NCBI RefSeq assembly: GCF_038024035.1 | Contig: NZ_CP150664.1 | Location: forward strand, 1,798,001 to 1,862,000 | DNA length: 64,000 nt | From: Polaribacter pacificus | GTDB taxonomy: Bacteria; Bacteroidota; Bacteroidia; Flavobacteriales; Flavobacteriaceae | Reading direction: 5' to 3' | Part shown: in pieces, positions 35,001 through 43,764 of the stretch | Numbering within the stretch: the first letter of the stretch is position 1 | How the letters are laid out: every line of letters starts with the position of its first letter | The notes under the pieces: generated by a model | The model's input: the letters and a program-made list of their open reading frames with translations, nothing else | Databases searched by the model: none | Told to the model about the DNA's origin: nothing | Program-made: the position numbers and the translations under genes

Positions 35001-35242
35001 TGGCACCACTGATGTTAGAAACCAGTAGACAGGCACAATTTTTAATTCCTATGGCTATTTCTATTTCTTACGGAATTATCATAGCAACAGTACTTACCTT
35101 AGTAATGCTGCCTTTGTTGCTGTCAATATCTAATTCTGTAAGAGTCGGTTTCAAATGGTTAAAAACTGGAAAAAAAGTAACCAAAGAAGAAGTAGAACAA
35201 GCAATTGTAGAATCAAACTTTGAACATGATGAGAGATCTTAA
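32060..35242 (+). CDS. RND efflux transporter permease, second system
   Basis: The 1060-residue RND pump has the standard 12-TM, two-loop layout. The TM4 acidic pair is in GILVDDGIVIGENIYHHY, and the loop opener is YPGASPAEIEEGVVLKIEDN. C-terminal TM10-12 includes GIIALVGIMVNDGLVLIGKFN. It is distinct in sequence from the pump at 26875, so this is a different subfamily rather than a recent duplicate. The TolC gene overlaps its 3' end by 17 bases. Confidence 0.95.
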   Translation: MKKIITYFIKFPVAVNVSILAFLIFGTLGIFSMKSSFFPLVDSQLINITLAYPGASPAEIEEGVVLKIEDNLKGIVGVERVTSVSRENSASVSVEVEKGQNIDIVLSDVKNAVDRVPSFPTGMEPPVIAKVESIRPTISFTISGDGLSLKALKDYARDIENDLRNVDGISQVSISGFPEEEIAISVRENDLRAFNLSFTEVATAVRNTNILISGGNIKTSVEDYLIRARNRSYYGVEMQNIIVKTETNGKIIRLKDVATIKDSWSENPDRLYYNGNVAIDITVSNTNSEDLLSSADKIKEYIEKFNQQHDNVVLNISSDSSITLNQRTRLLVENGAAGILLVLFFLALFLNVRLAFWVAAGLPIAFFGMFIFAAQLGVTINVLSLFGMIIVIGILVDDGIVIGENIYHHYYDKGKTPIRAAIDGTMEVIPPIVSAILTTIIAFSTFFFIDGRIGSFFGEVSTIVLLTLSVSLIEALIILPAHIAHSKALSRNKKSKNKLDAFFTGINKKADGLLVKFRDTFYLPFLKFSLKNKLLSFSIPIGLLILCFGAIGGGFVKTSFFPSIASDRIQITLKMPQGTNELVTDSIISVIEEKVWLINDEYTKTQSTHERVVQNIIKRVGPGTANATLTVNLLPGQSRDVSSPEITNAIRDKVGKIYSVESLIFGSGGNFGGSPVAVSLLGNNISELKAAKKELKAVLESNSLLKDISDNDPAGIKEINIQLKDKAYILGLNLQTVMAQIRNGFFGFQAQRFQRGQDEIKVWVRYAKSDRSSLKDLDDMRIISPTGQRIPFSEIATYEIERGDIAINHLSGKREIQITADMKNPGESATDILDDIKVRIMPAIISKYPTVSPLYEGQNREANKTTDSVAIVGPIILLLIYITIAFTFRSYSQPILLLLMIPFSMIGVVLGHYLHGFSINLLSWLGIIALVGIMVNDGLVLIGKFNGYLKEGISFDDALIKAGQSRFRAIFLTSLTTVAGLAPLMLETSRQAQFLIPMAISISYGIIIATVLTLVMLPLLLSISNSVRVGFKWLKTGKKVTKEEVEQAIVESNFEHDERS

Positions 35243-36548
35243 AAAACACCTGTTTTTGTTATTTGCCCTGACCTCACTTTATATGAGCGCTCAACAGGTG
35301 TTAACAAAAGCAGAAGCTTTAAAAATTACTTTAGAGAATAATTACGGGATAAAAATAGCGAACAACAATGTTGAAGTGGCTAAAAACAATTCAAGCATTT
35401 TTAACACGGGATATTTGCCAACAGCAGGAGTCTCTTCGGGAGCAACTTACAGAAGAGATAATCAAACCATCACCCGACAAGATGGAACCTCAACAAGTAT
35501 TGATGGCGCCATTACAAAATCGTATAATGCTTCTTTAAACTTAAACTACACCCTTTTTGATGGGATGGGTAGAAAGTATAATTACGATCAATTAATAAAG
35601 CAATATCAATTAACTGAGTTGCAAGCAAGAGAAACTATAGAAAACACCTATTTGCAATTGTTTACGGTCTATTTTCAAATAGCACGTTTGTCTGAGAATA
35701 CGAACAGCCTTAAAGAAAGCTTACAGATCTCTAAAAAGCGTTTGCAGCGAGCAAAATATCAATATGAATATGGTCAATCAACCCGATTAGAGTTGTTAAA
35801 CGCAGAAGTTGATGTAAATAATGACAGCATTGCTTTGTTAGATTCACAGCAACAATTTTTAAACCAAAAATGGAGTTTAAACACAATTCTTGGGGTTCAA
35901 AAGACTGCTGATTTTGAGGTTGAAACAACTGTAAATTTTGCAACCTTGACGAACATTGAAGATTTGATAAGCAAGTCAAAAACAAACAATGTCCTCTTAA
36001 AACAAAACGAGAAAAACATCGCCATTAGTGAGTTTAATATTAAAATAAACAAATCAGACTATCTGCCAACTGTTGGATTAACAACTTCTTACGGATGGAA
36101 TAAAAGCCAAAACCCAGCGACCTCTTTTTTGGCGCAATCTTCATCTAATGGGTTAAATGCTGGAATCAATTTATCCTGGAATATTTTTGATGGAGGAAGC
36201 ACTAAAACTCGTATTGCCAACGCTAAGATTGCATTAGAAAATCAACAAATTCAGCTTCAAGAGCAAATAGCAACACTAGAAAACACCTTGAGAAACGCTT
36301 GGTCCTTATACAACAACAAACTCTTTGTTTTGAAAGCCCAAGAACAGAATATGATTTCGACTCAAAACAATTTTGATAGAACTCGTGAAAAATACAACCT
36401 AGGTCAGGTAACTTCTATAGAGTTTAGACAGGCACAAATTAATTTAGCGAATAGCAAAATAGCCTACAACAATACCAAATACGATGCAAAATTAATTGAA
36501 CTCCAATTGCTTCAGTTAAGCGGAGAACTTTTAAACAATACTTTATAA
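35226..36548 (+). CDS. TolC-family outer-membrane efflux protein, second system
   Basis: From the ATG at 35226 the protein has 440 residues with a signal peptide (LFLLFALTSLYMSA, then Gln-Gln). Two repeats of coiled coils are visible; the first includes YEYGQSTRLELLNAEVDVNND and the second YNLGQVTSIEFRQAQINLANS, the typical matched outer-membrane-factor segments. A TTG two codons upstream (35220) is open but less likely than the tandem ATGs at 35226 and 35229. It ends the second efflux operon before a bidirectional terminator. Confidence 0.92.
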   Translation: MMRDLKKHLFLLFALTSLYMSAQQVLTKAEALKITLENNYGIKIANNNVEVAKNNSSIFNTGYLPTAGVSSGATYRRDNQTITRQDGTSTSIDGAITKSYNASLNLNYTLFDGMGRKYNYDQLIKQYQLTELQARETIENTYLQLFTVYFQIARLSENTNSLKESLQISKKRLQRAKYQYEYGQSTRLELLNAEVDVNNDSIALLDSQQQFLNQKWSLNTILGVQKTADFEVETTVNFATLTNIEDLISKSKTNNVLLKQNEKNIAISEFNIKINKSDYLPTVGLTTSYGWNKSQNPATSFLAQSSSNGLNAGINLSWNIFDGGSTKTRIANAKIALENQQIQLQEQIATLENTLRNAWSLYNNKLFVLKAQEQNMISTQNNFDRTREKYNLGQVTSIEFRQAQINLANSKIAYNNTKYDAKLIELQLLQLSGELLNNTL

Positions 36549-36549
36549 A

Positions 36550-36582
36550 AAAAAGCTGAGAGTTTTTCTCAGCTTTTTTCTT
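36550..36582. terminator. Bidirectional intrinsic terminator
   Basis: AAAAGCTGAGA and TCTCAGCTTTT form the stem around a short T loop, with A-run and T-run flanks. It separates the TolC gene from the convergent acyl-CoA dehydrogenase, whose stop lies 3 bp further on. Confidence 0.92.
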
Positions 36583-36584
36583 TT

Positions 36585-37763
36585 CTATTTAAAGGCATTT
36601 AAGCCTGTAATATCTAAACCTGTGATGAGCAAGTGAATATCGTGGGTTCCTTCATAGGTGATCACGCTTTCTAGATTCATTGAATGTCTCATAATAGAAT
36701 ACTCACCAGTAATTCCCATACCTCCCAACATTTGTCTAGCTTCTCTAGCAATATGTATTGCCATATCTACATTGTTTCTTTTTGCCATAGAAATCTGTGC
36801 AGAAGTTGCTTTGTCTTCATTCCGTAAAACACCTAAACGCCATGTTAACAATTGCGCTTTTGTGATTTCTGTAATCATTTCGGCTAATTTCTTTTGTTGC
36901 AATTGAAATTGACCTATTGGCTTTCCAAACTGCATGCGTTCTTTTGAATAACGCAGTGCAGTATCATAACAATCCATAGCGGCTCCAATGGCTCCCCATG
37001 CAATTCCATATCTCGCAGAATCTAAACAACCTAAAGGTGCTCCCAATCCAGATTTATTAGGTAATAAGTTTTCTTTGGGAACTTTTACATTGTCAAAAAT
37101 TAATTCTCCGGTAGCCGATGCTCGTAAAGACCATTTGTTATGGGTCTCTGGTGTAGAAAATCCTTCCATTCCTCGCTCCACAATCAATCCGTGAATTCTA
37201 CCCTCTTCATTTTTAGCCCAAACAACAGCCACCTGTGCAAATGGAGCATTTGAGATCCACATTTTAGCACCGTTTAATAAGTAATGGTCTCCCATATCTT
37301 TAAATTTGGTCTCCATACCGCTTGGATTTGATCCGTGGTTTGGCTCTGTAAGACCAAAACAACCAATCCATTCGCCAGAAGCTAATTTAGGTAAGTATTT
37401 TTGGCGTTGCGCTTCGTTTCCATATTTCCAGATAGGATACATAACCAAAGATGATTGTACTGAAGCCGTAGAACGAACACCAGAATCACCTCTTTCTATT
37501 TCTTGCATGATTAAACCGTAAGAAATCTGATCCAATCCAGCTCCACCATATTCTTCAGGAATATAAGGACCAAAGGCACCTATTTCTGCCAATCCATTAA
37601 TTATTTGTGTAGGAAATTCAGCTTTTTGAGCATAATTTTCAATAATTGGAGAGACTTCTCTTTTAACCCATTCACGAGCAGCATCTCTAACGAGTTTGTG
37701 CTCTTCTGTTAATAAATCATCTAACTGATAATAATCGGGTGCTTGAAATAAGTCGGCTTTCAT
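36585..37763 (-). CDS. Glutaryl-CoA dehydrogenase-like acyl-CoA dehydrogenase
   Basis: From the ATG at 37763 the protein has 392 residues. The FAD acyl-CoA dehydrogenase fold shows CFGLTEPNHGSNPSGMET, WISNAPFAQVAVVWAK, and the C-terminal ARQMLGGMGITGEYSIMRH. The end, TYEGTHDIHLLITGLDITGLNAF, closely follows the glutaryl-CoA dehydrogenase pattern, and its Glu in TYEGTHD is the catalytic base. GCDH converts glutaryl-CoA to crotonyl-CoA in lysine/tryptophan breakdown. The frame stays open 31 codons upstream, but that stretch crosses a TACTTTTG -7 box (minus strand, 37787-37794) and does not resemble the family. Confidence 0.88.
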   Translation of the reverse strand: MKADLFQAPDYYQLDDLLTEEHKLVRDAAREWVKREVSPIIENYAQKAEFPTQIINGLAEIGAFGPYIPEEYGGAGLDQISYGLIMQEIERGDSGVRSTASVQSSLVMYPIWKYGNEAQRQKYLPKLASGEWIGCFGLTEPNHGSNPSGMETKFKDMGDHYLLNGAKMWISNAPFAQVAVVWAKNEEGRIHGLIVERGMEGFSTPETHNKWSLRASATGELIFDNVKVPKENLLPNKSGLGAPLGCLDSARYGIAWGAIGAAMDCYDTALRYSKERMQFGKPIGQFQLQQKKLAEMITEITKAQLLTWRLGVLRNEDKATSAQISMAKRNNVDMAIHIAREARQMLGGMGITGEYSIMRHSMNLESVITYEGTHDIHLLITGLDITGLNAFK

Positions 37764-37786
37764 GTGGTTTTTATTTGTTAATACAT

Positions 37787-37794
37787 CAAAAGTA
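37787..37794 (-). promoter_or_regulatory. -7 box for the glutaryl-CoA dehydrogenase-like gene
   Basis: TACTTTTG on the minus strand matches TAnnTTTG, 23 bp before the ATG at 37763. It lies inside the upstream in-frame extension and so argues for the shorter start. Confidence 0.55.
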
Positions 37795-37926
37795 AATATT
37801 CCAAATGAGATAGCTAAAAAATCTTTAGCTTTTTTAAGCCTTAAAGTTCGTGACAATTGAAGAACATAAGGGTGGTTAAGAAATAAGATTCAAATAGTTT
37901 TTTTATTAAAAGGCAACTCTTTTGTG

Positions 37927-37934
37927 TAAGTTTG
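37927..37934 (+). promoter_or_regulatory. -7 box for rnpA, deciding the start codon
   Basis: TAAGTTTG matches TAnnTTTG and ends 5 bp before the ATG at 37940. This implies a leaderless or nearly leaderless transcript and excludes the in-frame TTG at 37922. Confidence 0.55.
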
Positions 37935-37939
37935 TACTA

Positions 37940-38341
37940 ATGAAGCAAACTTTAGGAAAAAAAGAACGTTTAAAGAGCAAAACACTTATAGGGCAGTTAT
38001 ATACCCAAGGAAAATCTGTGAAGGCATTTCCTTTACGAATGGTCTATATTCAAACAAACCACAGCTCTAATTTTCCTGTACAAGCAGGCTTTTCTGTTCC
38101 AAAACGGAATTTTAAAAAGGCTGTTGATAGAAATCGACTTAAAAGATTATTGAGAGAAACATACCGAAAAGATAAATTCATCGTTTATACTGAATTAGCA
38201 AAGCCCTATGTATTTATGATTTCCTTTATAGGAAAAGAGGCTTTACCTTATTCTGAAATAGAAATTAAGATGAAAAAATTGCTCAATTCTTTTGTTAATG
38301 ATGTCAAAAACAACTCCTTAAATGAAAGCAACAAGGACTAA
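37940..38341 (+). CDS. rnpA: Ribonuclease P protein component
   Basis: RnpA is the protein subunit that helps the RNase P RNA remove 5' leaders from tRNA precursors. From the ATG at 37940 it has 133 residues. It has the opening LGKKERLKSK and the RNA-binding RNR-type motif VDRNRLKRLLRETYRK (about 67-82), the family's strongest signature, after FSVPKRNFKKA. It overlaps the downstream S41 protease gene by 20 bases. rpmH is not upstream here, unlike the classic rpmH-rnpA order. Confidence 0.95.
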   Translation: MKQTLGKKERLKSKTLIGQLYTQGKSVKAFPLRMVYIQTNHSSNFPVQAGFSVPKRNFKKAVDRNRLKRLLRETYRKDKFIVYTELAKPYVFMISFIGKEALPYSEIEIKMKKLLNSFVNDVKNNSLNESNKD

Positions 38342-39962
38342 AAAAATCATATTAATCACGCTCTTAGCGATTGGTTTTGCTTCTTTTACTTTTCAATCAA
38401 AATTTTTTGAAGTTGCAAAGCAAATAGAAATTTACACAAGCTTGTTCAAAGAATTGAACATGTATTATGTCAATGAAATTAACCCAGCAGAACTCACCAC
38501 AAAGGCCATAAAGAACACCTTAGAAAATTTAGATCCGTATACCAATTATTACAACGAGCAAGAAGTTGAGGCGGCAAAAATACGAAGTGAAGGAGAATAT
38601 GGAGGGATTGGAGCAACAGTTCGTTCTAATCAAAATGAGATTACGGTAGTTTCTGTTTTCAAAGGACTAAGTGCAAACAAGGCAGGTATTGAGATTGGTG
38701 ATGTGATTGTTAAAATTAACAATCAATCTTTAAATGAGCTAAAAGATGAAGATGTTTCTGGATTGCTACTTGGAATCCCAGGGAGCGAAGTTTCACTGCA
38801 GATTTTACGCGGAAATAAGGCTTTAAATTTTACCCTAAAAAGAGAGGAGATTGCAGTCAATCCCGTTCCTTTTTATGATATGATTTCTGATGACACAGGC
38901 TATATTGTACTTACGGCTTTTAATGAAAAAGCGGCAGAAGAAGTTAAAAAAGCATTTTTGAACTTAAAAGAACGTGGCTTAAAAAAATTGATTTTTGATT
39001 TGCGTGGAAACCCAGGAGGTTCTTTAATGGAATCGATTAGAATTTCAAACTTCTTCTTACCTCAAAAAAGCATTATTGTTAGTACCAAGGCAAAAATAAA
39101 AAAATGGAGTAACATCTATACGGCTCAAGAAGAAGCCATTGATTTAGAAACCCCAATTGTGGTGCTCATAAATGGAAGGTCTGCATCGGCTTCAGAAATT
39201 GTTGCTGGAGCTCTTCAAGATTATGATAGAGCAGTTATTATGGGGCAGCGTTCTTATGGGAAGGGTTTGGTTCAGCGCTATAGACCTTTAAGCTACGGAA
39301 CACAATTAAAGGTAACCATCTCTAAATATTATACACCAAGTGGGCGTTGTATTCAAGAATTGGATTATGCAAATCGACTTCCTAACGGAGATGTTCCTAA
39401 ATTTTCTGATCAAGGAATTAATCAATTTACAACAAAAAATGGACGAACGGTTTTTGATGGTGGAGGTATTTTACCTGATATAAAATTGGGCTTATCAGAA
39501 CTCAATAAAGAAACAGAACTACTTTTACAAACTCCGGCTTTGTTTAATTTTGCAGGCGTTTATAAAACCCAAAATCCAAGTCTAACAGCTTGGGAAGCAT
39601 ACCAAGTTTCAGAGTCAGATTTTCAAAAATTTATAAATTATTTAAAAGACGATACGAGTTTTGTTTCGGAGCAAGAGCGTTCATTTAAAGAGGCTTTTCA
39701 ATCAATCAATACAGAAGATTCTAAATCAATCTCTAAAGATTATGGTCGATTAATGGCTAGCTTAAAAGAAAATAAATTGAATGCTATCACCCAAAACAAA
39801 GAGCAGGTTAAAAGTGTTTTAAAAGAGCTTATCGTAGAAAGATATGGCTATGAATCAGGTGTGTATTCAAACAAGATAAAAACAGACAAAACCATACAAG
39901 AAGCTTTAAGTTTGTTAAACAACGACAAACAGTATACTGCTGTTTTATCACCAAAAAAATAA
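38322..39962 (+). CDS. S41-family C-terminal processing peptidase
   Basis: The 546-residue protein has an N-terminal signal or anchor (about 7-25). A PDZ domain follows (about 88-170, with GEYGGIGATV and GLSANKAGIEIGDVI). The peptidase S41 domain has the FDLRGNPGG oxyanion-region motif (225-233), catalytic Ser289 in SASASE, and Lys314 in SYGKG, the 25-residue spacing known from Prc. The C-terminal about 180 residues are family-specific helices. It acts in the periplasm trimming C-termini of proteins. It starts within the rnpA reading frame. Confidence 0.93.
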   Translation: MKATRTKKIILITLLAIGFASFTFQSKFFEVAKQIEIYTSLFKELNMYYVNEINPAELTTKAIKNTLENLDPYTNYYNEQEVEAAKIRSEGEYGGIGATVRSNQNEITVVSVFKGLSANKAGIEIGDVIVKINNQSLNELKDEDVSGLLLGIPGSEVSLQILRGNKALNFTLKREEIAVNPVPFYDMISDDTGYIVLTAFNEKAAEEVKKAFLNLKERGLKKLIFDLRGNPGGSLMESIRISNFFLPQKSIIVSTKAKIKKWSNIYTAQEEAIDLETPIVVLINGRSASASEIVAGALQDYDRAVIMGQRSYGKGLVQRYRPLSYGTQLKVTISKYYTPSGRCIQELDYANRLPNGDVPKFSDQGINQFTTKNGRTVFDGGGILPDIKLGLSELNKETELLLQTPALFNFAGVYKTQNPSLTAWEAYQVSESDFQKFINYLKDDTSFVSEQERSFKEAFQSINTEDSKSISKDYGRLMASLKENKLNAITQNKEQVKSVLKELIVERYGYESGVYSNKIKTDKTIQEALSLLNNDKQYTAVLSPKK

Positions 39963-39979
39963 GATGTTTAAAATAAAGT

Positions 39980-39987
39980 TATCTTTG
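39980..39987 (+). promoter_or_regulatory. -7 box for the DUF6909-type gene
   Basis: TATCTTTG matches TAnnTTTG, 26 bp before the ATG at 40014. Confidence 0.5.
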
Positions 39988-40013
39988 AATATAGTTAAGA
40001 AAGATTATCATCT

Positions 40014-41678
40014 ATGAGAGAAAGAACAAGAGCACAAGAATCCACTGCCGCTATAGAAAAATTATACATTTCTATGCGTCATTTATTTAGTAGAGGTTTT
40101 TATAAACCTATGGGAGTTTCTGGAGAGACCCTTAGAAAGTCTTTATTACTATTAAGACCTGAGATTTATGGTTCTATTGCAGAGGACAAGGTAGAGCTTA
40201 ATGGGTTAATTTATATTATTGAGCGTTTACCAGAAGGTATTGAAGAATGTCAATTTATAAATTTAACGGCTGATGAAGGTTATAAAGAGTCTCATTTTAA
40301 GGCGATTATACCACCTAAAAGAAGACGGAATTGTTATCGAATAGATAAAAATCAAATGAATATTGAAATTACCCGAGGGCGTTCTGATATTTATGATATT
40401 CTAACACATTTAACCTTTCTTTTTATCGAGTCACACAAAATTAAGAGCAAGGTTTTAATAGACGATGGAGCAGCTTGCATTAGAGAATGGGCAGCTTTAA
40501 AAGACATCGTGTTAAACAACAAAAAAATTTCTAAAGAGGTGCGTGAGGTTACAATTGCGCATTTGGGAACAATTTTAGGGAGACCCTTTCAAGAGGTCTC
40601 TAAAATCTACAATACCCTATCGACAGAAAAGAATCCAGACCGCTTTTTTCAATTGGTGTACTGGTTAGGTCAATTGGCTATCGATGAAAGTTTAGAGAAT
40701 AAAAAACGGGTAATCACTTTTAGTTCTGTGTTAAATGAGCAAATAGGGAATCATATTTATGGAGAAATTTGGGCAAACCAAATTAAAGAAACACTTCAGC
40801 AAAATAATTTATTAGAAAGACCAATTCATATAATTAGTGCCAATATGCATTCTGTGATGAATTTTATTTATGCAAATGCAGCACTTCCTGAAGAAGCAAA
40901 AAGTAACAAAGGCTTTAAGTTATTTGAATTGTTAAGTTCTGCGTCTAGTGTTGATTTACAAAAAAAAGTTAAAGAATATGCGCATCAGAATGGCTTGATT
41001 TATCTCAAAGATACCTCAGGAACTAACATTGATGTACAAGTTATAGATACTGCTAAAATTGATTTTGATAAGACACTCTTTAGTCAAAAGAATTCTCTAG
41101 GTAAAGACCCTGTTATTATCGTAATGGACTATGCTTTTGGAGAGCAAGCTTATGAAACCATGGATGAACTTTTAAAACCTTATAAAAATGGTAAAGAGGT
41201 TGTTCATTTAAATGTAGCATCGGTTTCTATTATGGGAAAAGCTGGAATCTTAGAAGGAGGAAAAGGCGATATTATGATTCCATCATCTCATATTTTTGAA
41301 GGTACAGCAGATAATTATCCATTTGAGAATGAATTGTCAAAAGAAGATCTGGAAGACTTTGGCGTGAGAGTTTTTGACGGTTCAATGGTTACCGTTTTAG
41401 GAACCTCGTTACAAAATAAAGATCTTTTAAAGTTCTTCCATGACTCAACTTGGAATGTGATCGGCTTAGAGATGGAGGGAGCTCATTATCAAAAAGCGAT
41501 ACAAGCAGCTTCGAGAATTAGAGGAAATATTTCTAGTGATGTAAAAGTGCGATATGCATATTATGCATCTGATAACCCTTTAGAAACTGGAGCAACATTG
41601 GCTTCAGGAGGCTTAGGAATGTCGGGGGTTACACCTACTTATGCTATTACTCAACGAATATTAGAACAAATTTTTTAG
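40014..41678 (+). CDS. DUF6909-type protein with nucleoside-phosphorylase-like C-terminus
   Basis: The 554-residue protein has no signal peptide or membrane segment. The N-terminal half is helical and lacks recognised motifs. The C-terminal half has PVIIVMDYAFGEQAYETMDELL, VSIMGKAGILEGGKGDIMIPSS and NVIGLEMEGAHYQKAI; the last strongly resembles the GxEMEG(A/T) purine-binding motif of nucleoside phosphorylases/nucleosidases. I recognise the whole as the Bacteroidota DUF6909 family, of unknown function. A nucleotide/nucleoside-related activity or ligand-binding role is inferred. It precedes the polysaccharide cluster on the same strand, 32 bp before the Wzz-like gene. Confidence 0.7.
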   Translation: MRERTRAQESTAAIEKLYISMRHLFSRGFYKPMGVSGETLRKSLLLLRPEIYGSIAEDKVELNGLIYIIERLPEGIEECQFINLTADEGYKESHFKAIIPPKRRRNCYRIDKNQMNIEITRGRSDIYDILTHLTFLFIESHKIKSKVLIDDGAACIREWAALKDIVLNNKKISKEVREVTIAHLGTILGRPFQEVSKIYNTLSTEKNPDRFFQLVYWLGQLAIDESLENKKRVITFSSVLNEQIGNHIYGEIWANQIKETLQQNNLLERPIHIISANMHSVMNFIYANAALPEEAKSNKGFKLFELLSSASSVDLQKKVKEYAHQNGLIYLKDTSGTNIDVQVIDTAKIDFDKTLFSQKNSLGKDPVIIVMDYAFGEQAYETMDELLKPYKNGKEVVHLNVASVSIMGKAGILEGGKGDIMIPSSHIFEGTADNYPFENELSKEDLEDFGVRVFDGSMVTVLGTSLQNKDLLKFFHDSTWNVIGLEMEGAHYQKAIQAASRIRGNISSDVKVRYAYYASDNPLETGATLASGGLGMSGVTPTYAITQRILEQIF

Positions 41679-41710
41679 CATTTAGTTGCTTTAACCAAAC
41701 CAGTCAAAAA

Positions 41711-42751
41711 ATGTCTAAAGAAAAGAAATCAAAAGAAGAAGATATAGAATTAGGTTCCTTATTAATCCTTATTGGAAAGGGTTTTTCCAAAGTTTTTATA
41801 TTCATCGCCTCTATTTTTACAGGATTGTTTCATTGGTGTATTCTTGCTTTATTGTTTGTAAAAATGCATTTAAAGAAACTTTTATTGGCAGCTGCTATTG
41901 GAGCTGGTATCGGGGGTGTTATAGAAATACAGACTACCCCAACCTATGGAGCAAATCTTTTAGTACAGCCTAATTTTAACAGTGCTAGACAGTTGTATAA
42001 TAATATTCAGTATTATAATGAGCTGGTCAAACAAAAAGACACAGTGATGCTCTCTAAATCATTTGGTATTTCTAATGAATCGGCAGCCTCTTTAAAAAAG
42101 TTTGAAATAGCACCAGTAAAAAATGAAAATGACCTTTTAGAGGCTTATGACGATTTAATTTTATCTGTTGATACATTAACAGCTAAGAGTTATTCTTTTT
42201 CTCAATTTAAAAACACCTTTACAAGGTACGATTATAAGGTTCAAAACATTCATGTAATGGCAAAACAAAATGCCGTTTTTACGAAATTAGAAAAAGGCAT
42301 TGTTTCTTCGGTTATAGAGAATGATTATTTTAAAAAAGTTAAAAAGTTAAATAATGAAAACCTTAACAGAACGGACTCATTATTGCGTAAAAATTTAACT
42401 CAAATAGATTCTCTAAGACAAGTCTATATGCAGGTGATGTTAGAAGAAGCTAAAAAGACAACGACTGGTACTTCTATTGATTTAGGTGGTCAGAGAAAAT
42501 CAACCAAAGAAATTGAGCTCTTTGAGACCAATAGAATTATTAACAAAGACTTAAAGGAACTAGCAAAAGAGAAATCTGAAAAAACAGAAGTATTAAACAT
42601 CATTTCAGGTTTCCAACCAGTCGGCTATGTTATAAGCGGGATAGACAATAATTATATTACCCTTTTGGCTGGTCTTGGAGCAGGACTAATGTTTTTCGTT
42701 TTATTAATGTTAAAACTAAACAAGTATTTAAATAATTACAAGCAAAAGTAA
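41711..42751 (+). CDS. Wzz-like membrane protein of the polysaccharide cluster
   Basis: The 346-residue protein has N-terminal hydrophobic segments (about 15-45 and 56-72), a coiled-coil-rich soluble middle (about 75-310) and a C-terminal TM helix (about 312-332) followed by a short basic tail. After the second helix it has TTPTYGANLLVQP, resembling the start of a Wzz domain. The layout fits polysaccharide co-polymerases that set chain length. Sequence similarity is weak and the Pro-rich second-TM motif of Wzz is not obvious. rfbB follows 1 bp after the stop. Confidence 0.6.
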   Translation: MSKEKKSKEEDIELGSLLILIGKGFSKVFIFIASIFTGLFHWCILALLFVKMHLKKLLLAAAIGAGIGGVIEIQTTPTYGANLLVQPNFNSARQLYNNIQYYNELVKQKDTVMLSKSFGISNESAASLKKFEIAPVKNENDLLEAYDDLILSVDTLTAKSYSFSQFKNTFTRYDYKVQNIHVMAKQNAVFTKLEKGIVSSVIENDYFKKVKKLNNENLNRTDSLLRKNLTQIDSLRQVYMQVMLEEAKKTTTGTSIDLGGQRKSTKEIELFETNRIINKDLKELAKEKSEKTEVLNIISGFQPVGYVISGIDNNYITLLAGLGAGLMFFVLLMLKLNKYLNNYKQK

Positions 42752-42752
42752 T

Positions 42753-43763
42753 ATGAACACAATATTGATTACGGGAGGAGCGGGGTTCATTGGTGCCAAT
42801 TTTTTACCTTATTTTTTGAAAACAAATGTAGGGACAAAAATTATAAACTTGGATAACTTAACCTATGCAGGTGATTTAACCTATTTAAAAGAAATAGAAA
42901 ATAATATTGATTACACCTTTGTTAAAGGAGATATTTGCGATCGAGATTTTGTTGAAGCTCTTTTTGAAAAATATAACTTTAATGGAGTAATACATTTTGC
43001 AGCAGAATCGCATGTAGACAATTCAATAACGAATCCAGGTGCTTTTATTCAAACAAATATTGTCGGAACTTTTAATTTGTTAGAAGTGGCAAAAAAAACA
43101 TGGTTGGAAGCACCAAATCAACCAAAAAAAGGTTTTGAAAACGCACGTTTTCATCACATTTCAACCGATGAGGTTTTTGGAAGCTTGCCAGAAACAGGAT
43201 TGTTTACAGAAACCACTTCTTATGCGCCAAATAGCCCATATAGTGCATCTAAAGCATCATCAGACTTTTTAGTTAGAAGTTATTTCCACACCTATGGACT
43301 TAACGTTGTTACTACAAATTGTTCAAACAATTATGGACCAAAACAGCACGATGAAAAATTAATACCTACTATTATACGGAAAGCAATTTCTGGAGAAAAT
43401 ATCCCTATTTATGGGGATGGAAAGAATATTAGAGATTGGTTATATGTACTTGATCACTGTAAAGGAATAGCACTTGTGTTTACAGAAGGAAGATCTGGAG
43501 AGACCTATAATATTGGTGGAAATAATGAAAGAAACAATTTGTATATCGCCACCAAAATTTGTGAAATATTGGATGGATTAGTGCCGAAAAAGAACTCCTA
43601 TAAAGAGCAGATTACTTTTGTTTCGGATCGGCCAGGCCATGATTTAAGATATGCTATTGATGCTACAAAAATTGAAATAGAATTAGGCTGGAAAGCAAAT
43701 GAAAATTTTGAAACAGGAATTGTTAAGACCATTCAATGGTACTTAACAAAATATCAAAAATAA
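42753..43763 (+). CDS. rfbB: dTDP-glucose 4,6-dehydratase
   Basis: RfbB turns dTDP-glucose into dTDP-4-keto-6-deoxyglucose. The 336-residue short-chain-dehydrogenase fold has [10 protein letters not shown] (about 7-16) for [12 protein letters not shown] and YSASKAS with the catalytic Tyr and Lys, and [10 protein letters not shown] for substrate binding. All are diagnostic for RfbB. It is followed 1 bp later by rfbA. Confidence 0.97.
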   Translation: MNTILITGGAGFIGANFLPYFLKTNVGTKIINLDNLTYAGDLTYLKEIENNIDYTFVKGDICDRDFVEALFEKYNFNGVIHFAAESHVDNSITNPGAFIQTNIVGTFNLLEVAKKTWLEAPNQPKKGFENARFHHISTDEVFGSLPETGLFTETTSYAPNSPYSASKASSDFLVRSYFHTYGLNVVTTNCSNNYGPKQHDEKLIPTIIRKAISGENIPIYGDGKNIRDWLYVLDHCKGIALVFTEGRSGETYNIGGNNERNNLYIATKICEILDGLVPKKNSYKEQITFVSDRPGHDLRYAIDATKIEIELGWKANENFETGIVKTIQWYLTKYQK

Positions 43764-43764
43764 C

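Noticed and set aside
37764..37856. 31-codon N-terminal extension of the acyl-CoA dehydrogenase
   Set aside because: It spans the likely promoter and does not resemble the family; the ATG at 37763 gives the usual length.
37922..37939. Longer rnpA start at TTG 37922
   Set aside because: It overlaps the TAAGTTTG box; the ATG at 37940 starts the conserved protein.
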